Below are positions 5,305 to 12,121 of a stretch of DNA of 13,615 nt, in pieces (position 1 is the first letter of the stretch; each line of letters starts with the position of its first letter). The notes beneath the pieces were generated by a model, which had not been told where the DNA came from, searched no databases, and saw only the letters and a program-made list of their open reading frames with translations. The stretch is taken from assembly GCA_002378605.1 (NCBI GenBank), contig DFSK01000044.1, forward strand, positions 1-13,615, in the 5' to 3' direction. Made by a program: the position numbers and the translations under genes. The stretch comes from Alphaproteobacteria bacterium UBA3439 (lineage in GTDB: Bacteria; Pseudomonadota; Alphaproteobacteria; Puniceispirillales; Puniceispirillaceae).

Positions 5305-7434
5305 TTATTTATCTTCAAGCTTATTGTCGGCATCACCGCTGATTGTCGCGATGACATTGATTTTCCGATTGTCAGGCAATTCGGTGAAGCCAAGAACCGC
5401 CAGATCGTCAATATGCTGGCGCATGATTGTTGATAATTGGCGACGGATTTGCGGCGAGACCACCAGGACGGCTTGACGGCCATCGGCTGATGTTTTTTCG
5501 CTGGCCTGCGCAACTGATTTGATCAATCGCTCGGCAAGACCACTATCAAGAAGTAGCCCGCCATCATTGCTTTGGCGTGACATTGAAATCAGCATATGTT
5601 CCAGCTCAGAACTGAGCGTAATCACGGGCAGGGGCTGATTTAACGGGGCAATTTGCTGGATCAAAAGACCGGCAAGGCCCGGACGCAAAGCTTCGGCAGA
5701 TTCGATGATGCCAAGATTACGACCAGCCAAATTGGCAAGCGTTTCCAAAATTTTGCGGAGATCGCTGATCGGTACACGCTCGGCCAGAAGCTCGCTTAAA
5801 ATTCCCGTCAACGCATGAAGCGGTACCAACTTGGGAACCACTGATTCAACAAGGCTTGGCGATGTCTGCGCCAGATTATCAAGAAGGACTTTGACATCAT
5901 CTTGGCCGATTAACTCATGCGCAAATTTATACATTACCTGCGAAATATGCGTTGCCAGAACTGATTCAGGCTCGACAACAACATAGCCATTGCTCTCGGC
6001 TTCGGCCTCTTTATGACGGTCAATCCAGATGGCATCCATGCCGAATGTTGGGTCTTTTACCTCGACTCCGGCAATCTTTACACTTGTTGAGTCACCTGGA
6101 ATAGCCAGTTTCAGGTCGGGGTAGACCTGATCTTCGCCAACAATCGTCTGGCCAATCCGAATGCGGTAATCATTCGCTTTCAAGGCCATATCATCGCGAA
6201 CCCGCACGGGCGGAATAACAAAGCCAAGCGCCTTGGAAACCTGTTTGCGAATGCCGGTGATCCGGTTCACAAGTGGCCCGCCAGTGGCCTCATCAACCAT
6301 GCCAATAAGGCCATAGCCGAGCTGTACTGAAACGGCCGAATTATCGGTAACATCGGTCAAATTGATCTGGTCAGGTGATTCCTTGCTGTCATCTTCAAGC
6401 AGCGCTTCGGCGCCAGGCTGTTGCTGCGCTTCAAGGTCGCTTTCGCCTTGTTCTCTTTTTCGCATCAAAAATCCGGCAAGACCAGCAATGGCAGCCGCTG
6501 CTAAAAACAGAAAATTCGGCATGCCCGGAACAAAACCGATCAATAGCAATACAGCCGAAACCGGAATCCAGGCGCGTGACAGGCTAATCTGCTTGCCAAT
6601 ATGCGCGGCCATATCCTCGGTTGTTGAAACGCGGGTTACGATAATGGCTGTGGCAATGGCCAGCATCAGCGATGGAATTTGCGCGACAAGCCCATCACCG
6701 ATCGACAATAGAATATAGGATTCTGAGGCGCTGGAAAATGACATATCATGCTGGGCAACGCCGATGATCAGACCGCCAATGATATTGATTGCAAGAATCA
6801 AGATACCGGCAATCGCATCACCTTTAACAAATTTCGATGCACCATCCATAGCGCCGTAGAAATCGGCTTCCTTGGAGATATCTTCACGGCGGATCTTGGC
6901 CTCGTCATTCGTCAGAACGCCAGCGTTCAAATCGGCGTCAATCGCCATTTGCTTGCCGGGCATCGCATCAAGAGTGAAACGGGCTGTCACTTCCGACACG
7001 CGGCCAGCACCTTTGGTGATCACGACCAGATTGATAATCACAAGAATGACAAAGACGAAAATACCAACAGCATAATTGCCAGCAATAACAAAGGCGCCAA
7101 ATGCCTCGATCACCTTACCTGCGGCCGATGTTCCTTCATGGCCATTACCAAGAATGATCCGCGTCGACGCTACATTCAGGCCAAGCCGCAGAACGGTGGC
7201 AATCAATAGCAAGCTTGGAAAGCTGGAGAAATCAAGCGGGCGATAGGTATGCAAAGCCACCATCAGCACCAGAAGCGAGACCAAAATATTGGTCACAAAG
7301 AAAGTATCTAGAAGGAAAGCGGGAAGGGGCAGAACCATCATCGCCACCAGCACCAAAATGCCAACCGGCATGACCAGCGTCGACAAAAAGCCAGCCGCAT
7401 TGCCAAACCCAAATCTTGTTAGCGTCATATTCAT
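5305..7434 (-). CDS. flhA: Flagellar type III export gate protein FlhA
   Basis: A 709-residue inner-membrane protein, the usual length for FlhA. The N-terminal half (about 15-330) holds several hydrophobic segments, with conserved stretches LLIATVLRLGLNVASTR and, in the cytoplasmic loop, FTLDAMPGKQMAIDADLNAG, the signature of the FHIPEP family. After an acidic linker (about 335-370) comes the cytoplasmic domain that docks export substrates and chaperones, ending in a charged tail. FlhA and FlhB form the export gate of the flagellar type III secretion apparatus, powered by proton motive force. The start at 7434 is preceded by AGGG some ten bases upstream; an in-frame ATG at 7428 is the alternative. 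It heads the minus-strand operon with flhF, flhG and fliA, behind a predicted sigma-54 promoter. Confidence 0.97.
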   Translation of the reverse strand: MNMTLTRFGFGNAAGFLSTLVMPVGILVLVAMMVLPLPAFLLDTFFVTNILVSLLVLMVALHTYRPLDFSSFPSLLLIATVLRLGLNVASTRIILGNGHEGTSAAGKVIEAFGAFVIAGNYAVGIFVFVILVIINLVVITKGAGRVSEVTARFTLDAMPGKQMAIDADLNAGVLTNDEAKIRREDISKEADFYGAMDGASKFVKGDAIAGILILAINIIGGLIIGVAQHDMSFSSASESYILLSIGDGLVAQIPSLMLAIATAIIVTRVSTTEDMAAHIGKQISLSRAWIPVSAVLLLIGFVPGMPNFLFLAAAAIAGLAGFLMRKREQGESDLEAQQQPGAEALLEDDSKESPDQINLTDVTDNSAVSVQLGYGLIGMVDEATGGPLVNRITGIRKQVSKALGFVIPPVRVRDDMALKANDYRIRIGQTIVGEDQVYPDLKLAIPGDSTSVKIAGVEVKDPTFGMDAIWIDRHKEAEAESNGYVVVEPESVLATHISQVMYKFAHELIGQDDVKVLLDNLAQTSPSLVESVVPKLVPLHALTGILSELLAERVPISDLRKILETLANLAGRNLGIIESAEALRPGLAGLLIQQIAPLNQPLPVITLSSELEHMLISMSRQSNDGGLLLDSGLAERLIKSVAQASEKTSADGRQAVLVVSPQIRRQLSTIMRQHIDDLAVLGFTELPDNRKINVIATISGDADNKLEDK

Positions 7435-7593
7435 GACATTTGCCCTGTCTCAAGCGTAAAACGGCACAATAAATTGACAGCATGTTTTGTGAATATTGTG
7501 TGTTTCAACCGGTAACCCTCTGATTAAAAATGCTTTCCTTTGCCGTTATCCAAATGCCATTGAGGCGGCCAGATGCGGGCTATAGCTGGTAAA

Positions 7594-7609
7594 GGCAAAA
7601 TTCATGCCA
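7594..7609 (-). promoter_or_regulatory. Sigma-54-like promoter of the flhA operon
   Basis: On the minus strand the sequence is TGGCAT-GAATT-TTGCC, with GG and GC exactly ten bases apart. It lies about 160 bases upstream of the flhA start, implying a leader of roughly 150 bases. It has the same TGGCAT -24 element as the promoters at 1303 and 12942, which supports it. Confidence 0.65.
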
Positions 7610-7728
7610 ATCATGTGATTTGCCGAAAGCTTGTGATGTGGATGGTGTTTTGCTTGCCTGGCCTGAATTGGTCGGGTTTTGTCCCTTATTGATAGCGGCA
7701 CGGCAGGGTGCGGCGATCGTGAACTGGT

Positions 7729-7744
7729 TGGCACAAAAAATGCA
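7729..7744 (+). promoter_or_regulatory. Sigma-54-like promoter of the flgP operon
   Basis: The sequence TGGCAC-AAAAA-ATGCA has a perfect -24 half and one mismatch in the -12 half of TGGCAC-N5-TTGCA; GG and GC are exactly ten bases apart. The flgP ATG is 45 bases downstream, with a GGAG ribosome-binding site at 7779-7782. Confidence 0.85.
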
Positions 7745-7788
7745 TAATTGGGCGAGGTACCTAAATTTTTGACGAAACGGAGCTCAAA

Positions 7789-8304
7789 ATGCGCAAGATT
7801 TTCAAGACAGCCGTGGTCTGCGGCCTTGGCATCGGGTTTTTGACAGCATGCCAGCATAACGGCACAGCAAGCCTCGACATGGCCGGCACATCCAAAATGG
7901 CAGCGGTCGAAGCCTCACAAACCCAGACAATTGTAAATTTAAAAGACGTTCTTGATGCCAGTGCGGAAAATATTCCAACGCTGACAGCTGTTGGCTATGC
8001 GGTGACATCATCGCAGCCGGGCCGTGGTGAGGCGCAAAAACGTTTGATGGCGATCCGGTCTGCCCGTATGGCGGCGATGCGCGATCTGGCCGAACAGATC
8101 CATGGTTTGCAGGTGGATTCAAGCACAACCGTGATTGATCTTGTCGTGCAGAATGATACGTTTCGCGGTGTTGTGAATGGCACCATCCGCGGCGCGCGCA
8201 CCGTTCGTATCAACCCAACCGGCACTGATACTTATGAGGTAGTGCTGGAAATTGATCGCGAAACCATCAGCTATCTTCTGACGACGGCGCGTAAGACGGT
8301 TTAA
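7789..8304 (+). CDS. flgP: Outer-membrane lipoprotein FlgP (LPP20 family)
   Basis: A 171-residue lipoprotein. A basic start and hydrophobic stretch lead to the lipobox LTAC with Cys21, so the mature protein is lipid-anchored. Residues about 65-155 match the LPP20 domain: TAVGYAVTSSQPG, a helix with RSARMAAMRDLAEQIHGLQVDS, then IRGARTV and a final beta strand. In Vibrio FlgP is part of the outer-membrane-associated H ring, and in Campylobacter it forms the large basal disk around the flagellum. It is the first gene of the operon, behind a strong sigma-54-like promoter with GGAG six bases before the ATG. Its stop overlaps the next start by one base. The neighbour FlgT supports FlgP over an unrelated LPP20 protein. 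Confidence 0.9.
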   Translation: MRKIFKTAVVCGLGIGFLTACQHNGTASLDMAGTSKMAAVEASQTQTIVNLKDVLDASAENIPTLTAVGYAVTSSQPGRGEAQKRLMAIRSARMAAMRDLAEQIHGLQVDSSTTVIDLVVQNDTFRGVVNGTIRGARTVRINPTGTDTYEVVLEIDRETISYLLTTARKTV

Positions 8305-9437
8305 TGATGTCTAAGCGGGTCATCACATGGTTTTTTGCCACGATCTTTGCCCTGTTAACTGGCACGCATGCGCTTGCTGGTGACGGTTTGCGCATGGTGA
8401 CGGCAACAGGACGTGCGGTGATCAATGATCAGGCAGCCTTGCATGAAGCAAAAAATATTGCGCTTGAAGATGCGCTATATCTTGCAGCGTTGAAAGGTGG
8501 CGCCAAGATTGACGGGTTTTCCTCGGTGCAAGCCGATACGAGCCTTGATGATCATTTCGTGGTGCGCCCTTCAAGTGAAATCCTTGATTATCGCATTATA
8601 AATGAGATCAAGGATGACCTTCATTATGAAGTGACTGTCGAAGCCGCCGTTGGCAAGATCGCCGAGCCTGCATGCCATGATCGTGCGGTTGGCCATTTAA
8701 CAATGTTTGCGCCAACAATGTCGATGACACGGTCGGTTCCGGGTTGGCTATCGACAATGCCGTCAATGATGATGGCTGATCTTTATCGGCAGCTGGAAAA
8801 TACCGCCAACCTGACATTATATAATGAAGCGGCGACAGTTCTTGATCCGGTAAAGATGAAACGCGATGCACGTTATGATTATAATGCGCTAATGAATGGC
8901 AAAGTGTCGATCCGTGATGGTGATTTTGCCTTTGTGACCAATATTGCGTTTGAAAGTTTCAGCGCCGATTTTGGGCTTGGCCAAAGTCAGCATTTGCGTG
9001 CCATCATCACAACCAGCCTTTATGCAGGCAGTCAGCTGACGCCGCTTGGCGAGGTTCGTGACGAGATCAAGTTGAAACTTGGCGATCGGTCACCAAGCCT
9101 GCTGATCAGCAAATTAAGCACAACTAAACGTGATGTAGTTAAGGCAGCTTTACTGAGCGGGCTTCAAAACCACGCCAAGGCGATTGCTTTGGCCACTTTA
9201 TGCTTGCCGCTGAAGGCTGTAATCAAATTAGAGAATGATAAGCTGCATGTTGACCTTGGGATGCGACAGGGCATTCAGGTTAACCGTCTGGCGATGGTTT
9301 CGGGCGTTGGCAGTAAATGGTCGGTTTTGCGGGTAATCGAGGCTGGTGATGGGCATTCAATTCTTGAGCCGCTTAGTCGCCAACGCAAGCCAGCCGATTT
9401 AAACGGCAAGCTTGCGACGTTTCTGGAGATGAATTGA
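8304..9437 (+). CDS. flgT: Flagellar H-ring protein FlgT
   Basis: A 377-residue secreted protein with a signal peptide ending at about Ala25 (THALA). Residues about 30-117 fit the FlgT N-terminal domain: VTATGRAVINDQAALHEAKN, then ALEDALYLAALKGGAKIDGF, and later ILDYRIINE and YEVTVEAAV. A middle domain (about 125-290) follows, with an APTMSMTRSVPGW segment, and the last 80 residues are beta-rich, ending in an SH3-like part (VDLGMRQGIQVNRLAMV). In Vibrio FlgT builds the periplasmic H ring and helps the T ring and stator assemble for fast sodium-driven rotation. The length is close to the Vibrio protein. The ATG overlaps the flgP stop (TAATG); a second ATG follows at once. Confidence 0.9.
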   Translation: MMSKRVITWFFATIFALLTGTHALAGDGLRMVTATGRAVINDQAALHEAKNIALEDALYLAALKGGAKIDGFSSVQADTSLDDHFVVRPSSEILDYRIINEIKDDLHYEVTVEAAVGKIAEPACHDRAVGHLTMFAPTMSMTRSVPGWLSTMPSMMMADLYRQLENTANLTLYNEAATVLDPVKMKRDARYDYNALMNGKVSIRDGDFAFVTNIAFESFSADFGLGQSQHLRAIITTSLYAGSQLTPLGEVRDEIKLKLGDRSPSLLISKLSTTKRDVVKAALLSGLQNHAKAIALATLCLPLKAVIKLENDKLHVDLGMRQGIQVNRLAMVSGVGSKWSVLRVIEAGDGHSILEPLSRQRKPADLNGKLATFLEMN

Positions 9438-9874
9438 TGCGCTATTTGATGTTTGTAATTCCATGCCTTTTCAGCATTGCCATGAATACAGCTATGGCCG
9501 AGCCGATTGTCGTGCTGACCTATGGGGCGCGTGACAATGGCGGTGTTGAAGATGCCGCAAGTTCACATCCATTTCGTATGGATCCGGATTATTCGGAAAT
9601 GCATGAAGTGGCGCAGGATGAAACCCTTGGCCATATTATGAATGACTATTATGGCGGCAGCGGCATGAATATGAAATTTGTGGAAATGGCCATCGTTCAG
9701 GTGAACCGTCATGCCTTTGTGCGGGGCAATCCGAATTTTCTCTATGCTAAGAAAACCATTCGCCTGCCATCCTTGAACCAGATCAAGGCCTTGGTAACCG
9801 GCGCAAAGCCTGAAAACAGCCCATCACAAGGTGGTAGTGGACGGACAAATGAAATCTATTTCTTTGGTGGGTAA
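9437..9874 (+). CDS. Small periplasmic protein with FimV-type LysM motif
   Basis: A 145-residue secreted protein. Residues 1-21 are a signal peptide ending AMA. Residues about 54-112 match the peptidoglycan-binding LysM segment found in FimV/HubP: HEVAQDETLGHIM, then EMAIVQVNRHAFVRGNPNFL, then KKTIRLPSLNQI, which fits the FimV-like pattern V-x-x-x-(D/E)-T-L ... A-I-x-x-x-N-x-x-A-F-x-x-G-N ... R-L-P. There is no second membrane segment and no cytoplasmic domain, so this is not a full HubP. The start ATG overlaps the flgT stop (TGATG) and is served by GGAG at 9425-9428; a TTG at 9434 is less likely. Between flgT and flgA, it probably helps seat the ring in or on peptidoglycan. The function is inferred from domain and position only. 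Confidence 0.85.
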   Translation: MRYLMFVIPCLFSIAMNTAMAEPIVVLTYGARDNGGVEDAASSHPFRMDPDYSEMHEVAQDETLGHIMNDYYGGSGMNMKFVEMAIVQVNRHAFVRGNPNFLYAKKTIRLPSLNQIKALVTGAKPENSPSQGGSGRTNEIYFFGG

Positions 9875-10598
9875 ATCTGCGCGCATTTTTGGATTTTATG
9901 CAGGCCTGTGCCTTGCCAGCAATCTGGCTATGGCAAGCCAAACCTTATCAGGCGCGATGATCAAAGCCGAAATTCAATCATCCTTGGCCTCACTTGGCAT
10001 CGCTGCCGACCCTGCGATCAATCAGGATCGGCAATTCCTGCCTTGTGCTGCTGGTTTGACGATTGAACCAATGTTTGGCAGCTATAAGACGGTTCGCGTT
10101 TCATGCAGTGATCCAGATGGTTTTTCGATTGCGGTTCGAACGCAGATTCAAACAGATAGCCCTGTTTCCATTTTGGGCGATAACGCCGCAGACGCATTGC
10201 AACCATCAAATGAGGTGGCAAAAATTGTCAAGCTTTCGCGCAGCCTGCGTCGCGGCGAAGTCATCACCAATGATGACCTGGTGCTGGTAGCAAGCCCCGA
10301 TCACCGCCTTGTCGGGTATTTTGAAAAGCTGGATGATGTTATTGGTCGTAAAACAAACCGGTCATTGAGCGTCAATCAAGCCGTACGAAACCGGCATCTT
10401 GAAATGGATTGGCTGGTTCAAAAAGACCAGACAGTCACCATCGAAACACAGATCGGTGGCGTCACAGTTGCAGGTTCTGGCCTTGCTTTAGACAATGCCC
10501 AAATGGGTGATTTGTTGAAGGTTTTGAACCAATCAAGTAAGGTGATTGTTGAAGGTCGCGTGGTGTCAGAAAAAAAAGTTAAAATAATTACTAAATAA
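9849..10598 (+). CDS. flgA: P-ring assembly chaperone FlgA
   Basis: A 249-residue periplasmic protein with a signal peptide ending at about Ala29 (SNLAMA). The N-terminal domain (30-115) contains two cysteines, Cys66 and Cys86, that could pair. A SAF domain follows at about 123-185 (LSRSLRRGEVITNDDLVL ... VIGRKTNRSLSVNQAV). The C-terminal beta domain carries the typical VQKDQTVTIET and NQSSKVIVEGRVVS. FlgA assists assembly of the FlgI P ring around the rod. I chose the ATG at 9849 over the GTG at 9831 because it gives a clean signal peptide and follows a GGACGGAC purine stretch. It overlaps the previous gene by 26 bases, so coupling is likely. Confidence 0.93.
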   Translation: MKSISLVGKSARIFGFYAGLCLASNLAMASQTLSGAMIKAEIQSSLASLGIAADPAINQDRQFLPCAAGLTIEPMFGSYKTVRVSCSDPDGFSIAVRTQIQTDSPVSILGDNAADALQPSNEVAKIVKLSRSLRRGEVITNDDLVLVASPDHRLVGYFEKLDDVIGRKTNRSLSVNQAVRNRHLEMDWLVQKDQTVTIETQIGGVTVAGSGLALDNAQMGDLLKVLNQSSKVIVEGRVVSEKKVKIITK

Positions 10599-10627
10599 AT
10601 TCGTACTCATGTCGTTAGTGGTATATC

Positions 10628-10632
10628 GGAGG
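10628..10632 (+). promoter_or_regulatory. Ribosome-binding site that sets the flgM start
   Basis: GGAGG lies nine bases before the ATG at 10642. It falls inside the longer open frame from 10609, so the shorter FlgM starting at 10642 is preferred. Confidence 0.8.
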
Positions 10633-10641
10633 TCAACTAAA

Positions 10642-10941
10642 ATGGTTGGTATAGTAAAAAACACTGTTAGTCGTATGGAGCCACGCAAGGTCGCTGTTCC
10701 TGATCGGGTATCACAAGAGGCGACCAAAGTTTCGTCTGCCGCAGCTGCAAATGCTAGCGACAGTGTCGAACTGAAGTCTGCCGATGTGCCGTCATCGATC
10801 AAACAGATGGCATCATCAGCGCCAATTGATGAGGTGAATGTAAATCGGATTAAAGACGCCATCAAGCGTGGCGAATACCCGATCAACATTGATCGCATTT
10901 CAGAAGCATTGATGGACGCGTATAGGGAGTTAAAGACTTAG
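10642..10941 (+). CDS. flgM: Anti-sigma-28 factor FlgM
   Basis: A 99-residue protein. The first 55 residues are low-complexity (Ala/Ser/Val rich) and probably disordered, as in known FlgM. Residues about 58-98 carry the sigma-binding segment: SSAPIDEVNVNRIKDAIKRG, then YPINIDRISEALMDAYRELK, matching the family pattern. FlgM binds FliA until the hook-basal body is complete and is then exported, releasing late gene expression. The start at 10642 follows a clear GGAGG; an upstream GTG/ATG at 10609 would add 11 residues but covers that site. It lies 43 bases after flgA and 20 before the flgN-like gene, an order also seen in Vibrio (flgA-flgM-flgN). Confidence 0.93.
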   Translation: MVGIVKNTVSRMEPRKVAVPDRVSQEATKVSSAAAANASDSVELKSADVPSSIKQMASSAPIDEVNVNRIKDAIKRGEYPINIDRISEALMDAYRELKT

Positions 10942-10949
10942 GATCAGAC

Positions 10950-10953
10950 GAGG
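10950..10953 (+). promoter_or_regulatory. Ribosome-binding site of the flgN-like gene
   Basis: GAGG ends eight bases before the ATG at 10962. It overlaps the GTG at 10953, which would otherwise be a possible earlier start, so 10962 is preferred. Confidence 0.7.
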
Positions 10954-10961
10954 TGTCTGTG

Positions 10962-11252
10962 ATGGGGTCTTTACTATCGACAATAGAAATCATCGAGCGT
11001 GTCGAGCTGATGCTTGACGCGCTCTTTGTGCCCAATTTATCGGCAAAGGAATTTGCGGATGGATGTGCGGCGCTTGAAGTGTTTCTGGCAACGCATGGCG
11101 ACAGCTTGTCGCAAACTGAAAAGCTAGATGATGCGGCCCGCGGCCGTGTCGTCGCGGTGATTGCGCGCCTTGATCAATTGCAAAAGCGGGCTGCCGTCAA
11201 AGCGGCGATGCCTGGCGAATTGCAAAAATATATTGCCGATAACGACGATTAA
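10962..11252 (+). CDS. Probable flagellar chaperone FlgN-like
   Basis: A 96-residue, mostly helical, soluble protein. Visible helices are LLSTIEIIERVELMLDALFV, a middle stretch around EFADGCAALEVFLATHG, and a third, RVVAVIARLDQLQKRAAVKA, before a short acidic tail. Small all-helical proteins directly after flgM are usually FlgN, the export chaperone for hook-associated FlgK and FlgL, which is about 140 residues in enterics. This one is short, and I do not see strong sequence identity, so the assignment rests mainly on position and helical character. The start is discussed with its ribosome-binding site. It ends the flgP operon, 55 bases before the DUF2802 gene. Confidence 0.6.
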   Translation: MGSLLSTIEIIERVELMLDALFVPNLSAKEFADGCAALEVFLATHGDSLSQTEKLDDAARGRVVAVIARLDQLQKRAAVKAAMPGELQKYIADNDD

Positions 11253-11253
11253 C

Positions 11254-11269
11254 CGGCATAATAAAAGCG
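11254..11269 (+). promoter_or_regulatory. Weak sigma-54-like site before the DUF2802 gene
   Basis: CGGCAT-AATAA-AAGCG keeps GG and GC ten bases apart but loses the leading T of -24 and the TT of -12. It begins just after the flgN-like stop and lies about 40 bases before the ATG at 11308. A promoter here is possible; read-through from flgP is the alternative. Confidence 0.3.
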
Positions 11270-11307
11270 TTAGGCTATTTACCGGTTTCGTTTAAAGGTT
11301 TTATCAA

Positions 11308-11748
11308 ATGGCAGATATGGCCAGTTTTTTCCAAAATCCCTTTATCATTGTGGTTCTGACAGCGTTGGCTGTGGTGCTGTTGCTGGTTGGGTTTGTGGCT
11401 GCCAAAATTCTGCTCAATCAACGTCTTGCTGATCGGCGTGTCGCGACAGTTGCTGATAATCTCGCGCAAATCGGTGATACAGTCATCCGGCTTCATCTCA
11501 GCCTTGAAACAATTGGCGAGCGGCTTCGTGATATTGAGAAAAAGACCGGTGGTTTGGCCGAAGGCTTTGATCAAAGCCGACAAGAGCTTGCCGATCTGGC
11601 GCAAAATTTCAGTGGTGACAAGCAAATGAGTCGGGCCATTGAACTGGCGCGAAACGGTGCGGCGGCAAATGAATTAACGCTGGCAACAGGCATTGGCCAA
11701 GATGAGGCCGAAGCCATTGTCAAATTTCACGGGCCTGCCAAAGCCTAG
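11308..11748 (+). CDS. FipA-like polar protein (DUF2802)
   Basis: A 146-residue inner-membrane protein. One membrane segment covers about residues 11-34 (IIVVLTALAVVLLLVGFVAA). It is followed by a charged helical region (38-100) likely to form a coiled coil, and a C-terminal DUF2802 domain (about 105-143) with MSRAIELARNGAAANELTLA and GIGQDEAEAIVKFHG. In Vibrio, Pseudomonas and Shewanella, FipA has exactly this architecture and recruits FlhF to the cell pole together with the landmark HubP/FimV. Here flhF is encoded in the same window. An AAAGG site precedes the ATG by nine bases. Domain assignment is by eye but the C-terminal pattern is clear. Whether it can bind this divergent FlhF is unknown. 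Confidence 0.85.
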   Translation: MADMASFFQNPFIIVVLTALAVVLLLVGFVAAKILLNQRLADRRVATVADNLAQIGDTVIRLHLSLETIGERLRDIEKKTGGLAEGFDQSRQELADLAQNFSGDKQMSRAIELARNGAAANELTLATGIGQDEAEAIVKFHGPAKA

Positions 11749-11779
11749 TCGCTTTATTCAGCCCCAATTCCAACAATGC

Positions 11780-12121
11780 TTACATGGTGAAAATGCTGCG
11801 CTCGCACGCTAGGCGGGCAAATCGCGTGCCGCGGCTAATCTTGACGCTGCCATCATTGCGATCCAGCTCTAGATTCATGCGGCTGGCTTCAACTTCGATA
11901 TGATCATCACTAATGGCTTTGATGGTTGCTGTTTTTTCACTGCCATAGCCAATGATTTTGACTTCACCGCCAATGTTCGTGTCATTCACGATAATTGATT
12001 CAAGATCAAAGCTGACGCTTTTACACAAATATTTTTCGTGCCGGAACCGTTCCGCTGGACAAGCGGCAAGGCCAAAGGCAATGGCAAACCAGATTGCGGT
12101 TTTGCCAGCACGATAAATCAT
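11780..12121 (-). CDS. Small unknown lipoprotein
   Basis: A 113-residue protein with a basic start, a hydrophobic stretch and a lipobox-like LAAC with Cys21, so it is probably a lipoprotein (or at least secreted). The rest is beta-rich and has Cys33 and Cys105, which could pair; the stretch TNIGGEVKIIGYGSEKTATI looks like strands of a small barrel. I do not recognise the family. Its ATG overlaps the stop of the acidic protein by four bases (ATGA), so the two are co-transcribed and translationally coupled. Convergent with the DUF2802 gene, with only 31 bases between them and no terminator visible. A flagellar link is inferred from location. Confidence 0.75.
   Translation of the reverse strand: MIYRAGKTAIWFAIAFGLAACPAERFRHEKYLCKSVSFDLESIIVNDTNIGGEVKIIGYGSEKTATIKAISDDHIEVEASRMNLELDRNDGSVKISRGTRFARLACERSIFTM

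Larger units (their letters stand above)
7435..7788. other. Divergent regulatory spacer between flhA and flgP
   Basis: This 354-base gap separates the minus-strand flhA operon from the plus-strand flgP operon. It holds one sigma-54-like promoter for each direction (7594-7609 minus and 7729-7744 plus), 120 bases apart. Activator sites shared by both promoters could lie between them; I see a GGC-rich stretch at about 7694-7715 but no clear repeat. No convincing small gene or RNA gene is visible. Confidence 0.6.

Noticed and set aside
4877..5476. Long open frame on the plus strand opposite flhF and the end of flhA
   Set aside because: It is antisense to two well-supported genes, has no recognisable protein pattern and no promoter or ribosome-binding site; it is a shadow of codon bias.
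6748..7209. Open frame on the plus strand opposite flhA
   Set aside because: The conserved FlhA signature is encoded on the other strand here, and this translation looks random.
7525..7549. TAAA followed by GCCGTTAT, a possible FliA promoter
   Set aside because: The spacing is 13 rather than 15 bases and the -10 half has two mismatches.
7546..7857. Open frame on the minus strand in the flhA-flgP spacer
   Set aside because: It runs across the flgP start and both predicted promoters, and its translation is low in recognisable structure.
11235..11242. GCCGATAA, identical to the -10 element of FliA-dependent promoters
   Set aside because: It lies in the flgN-like coding sequence, and the position 15 bases upstream reads CGAA rather than TAAA, so there is no -35 partner.
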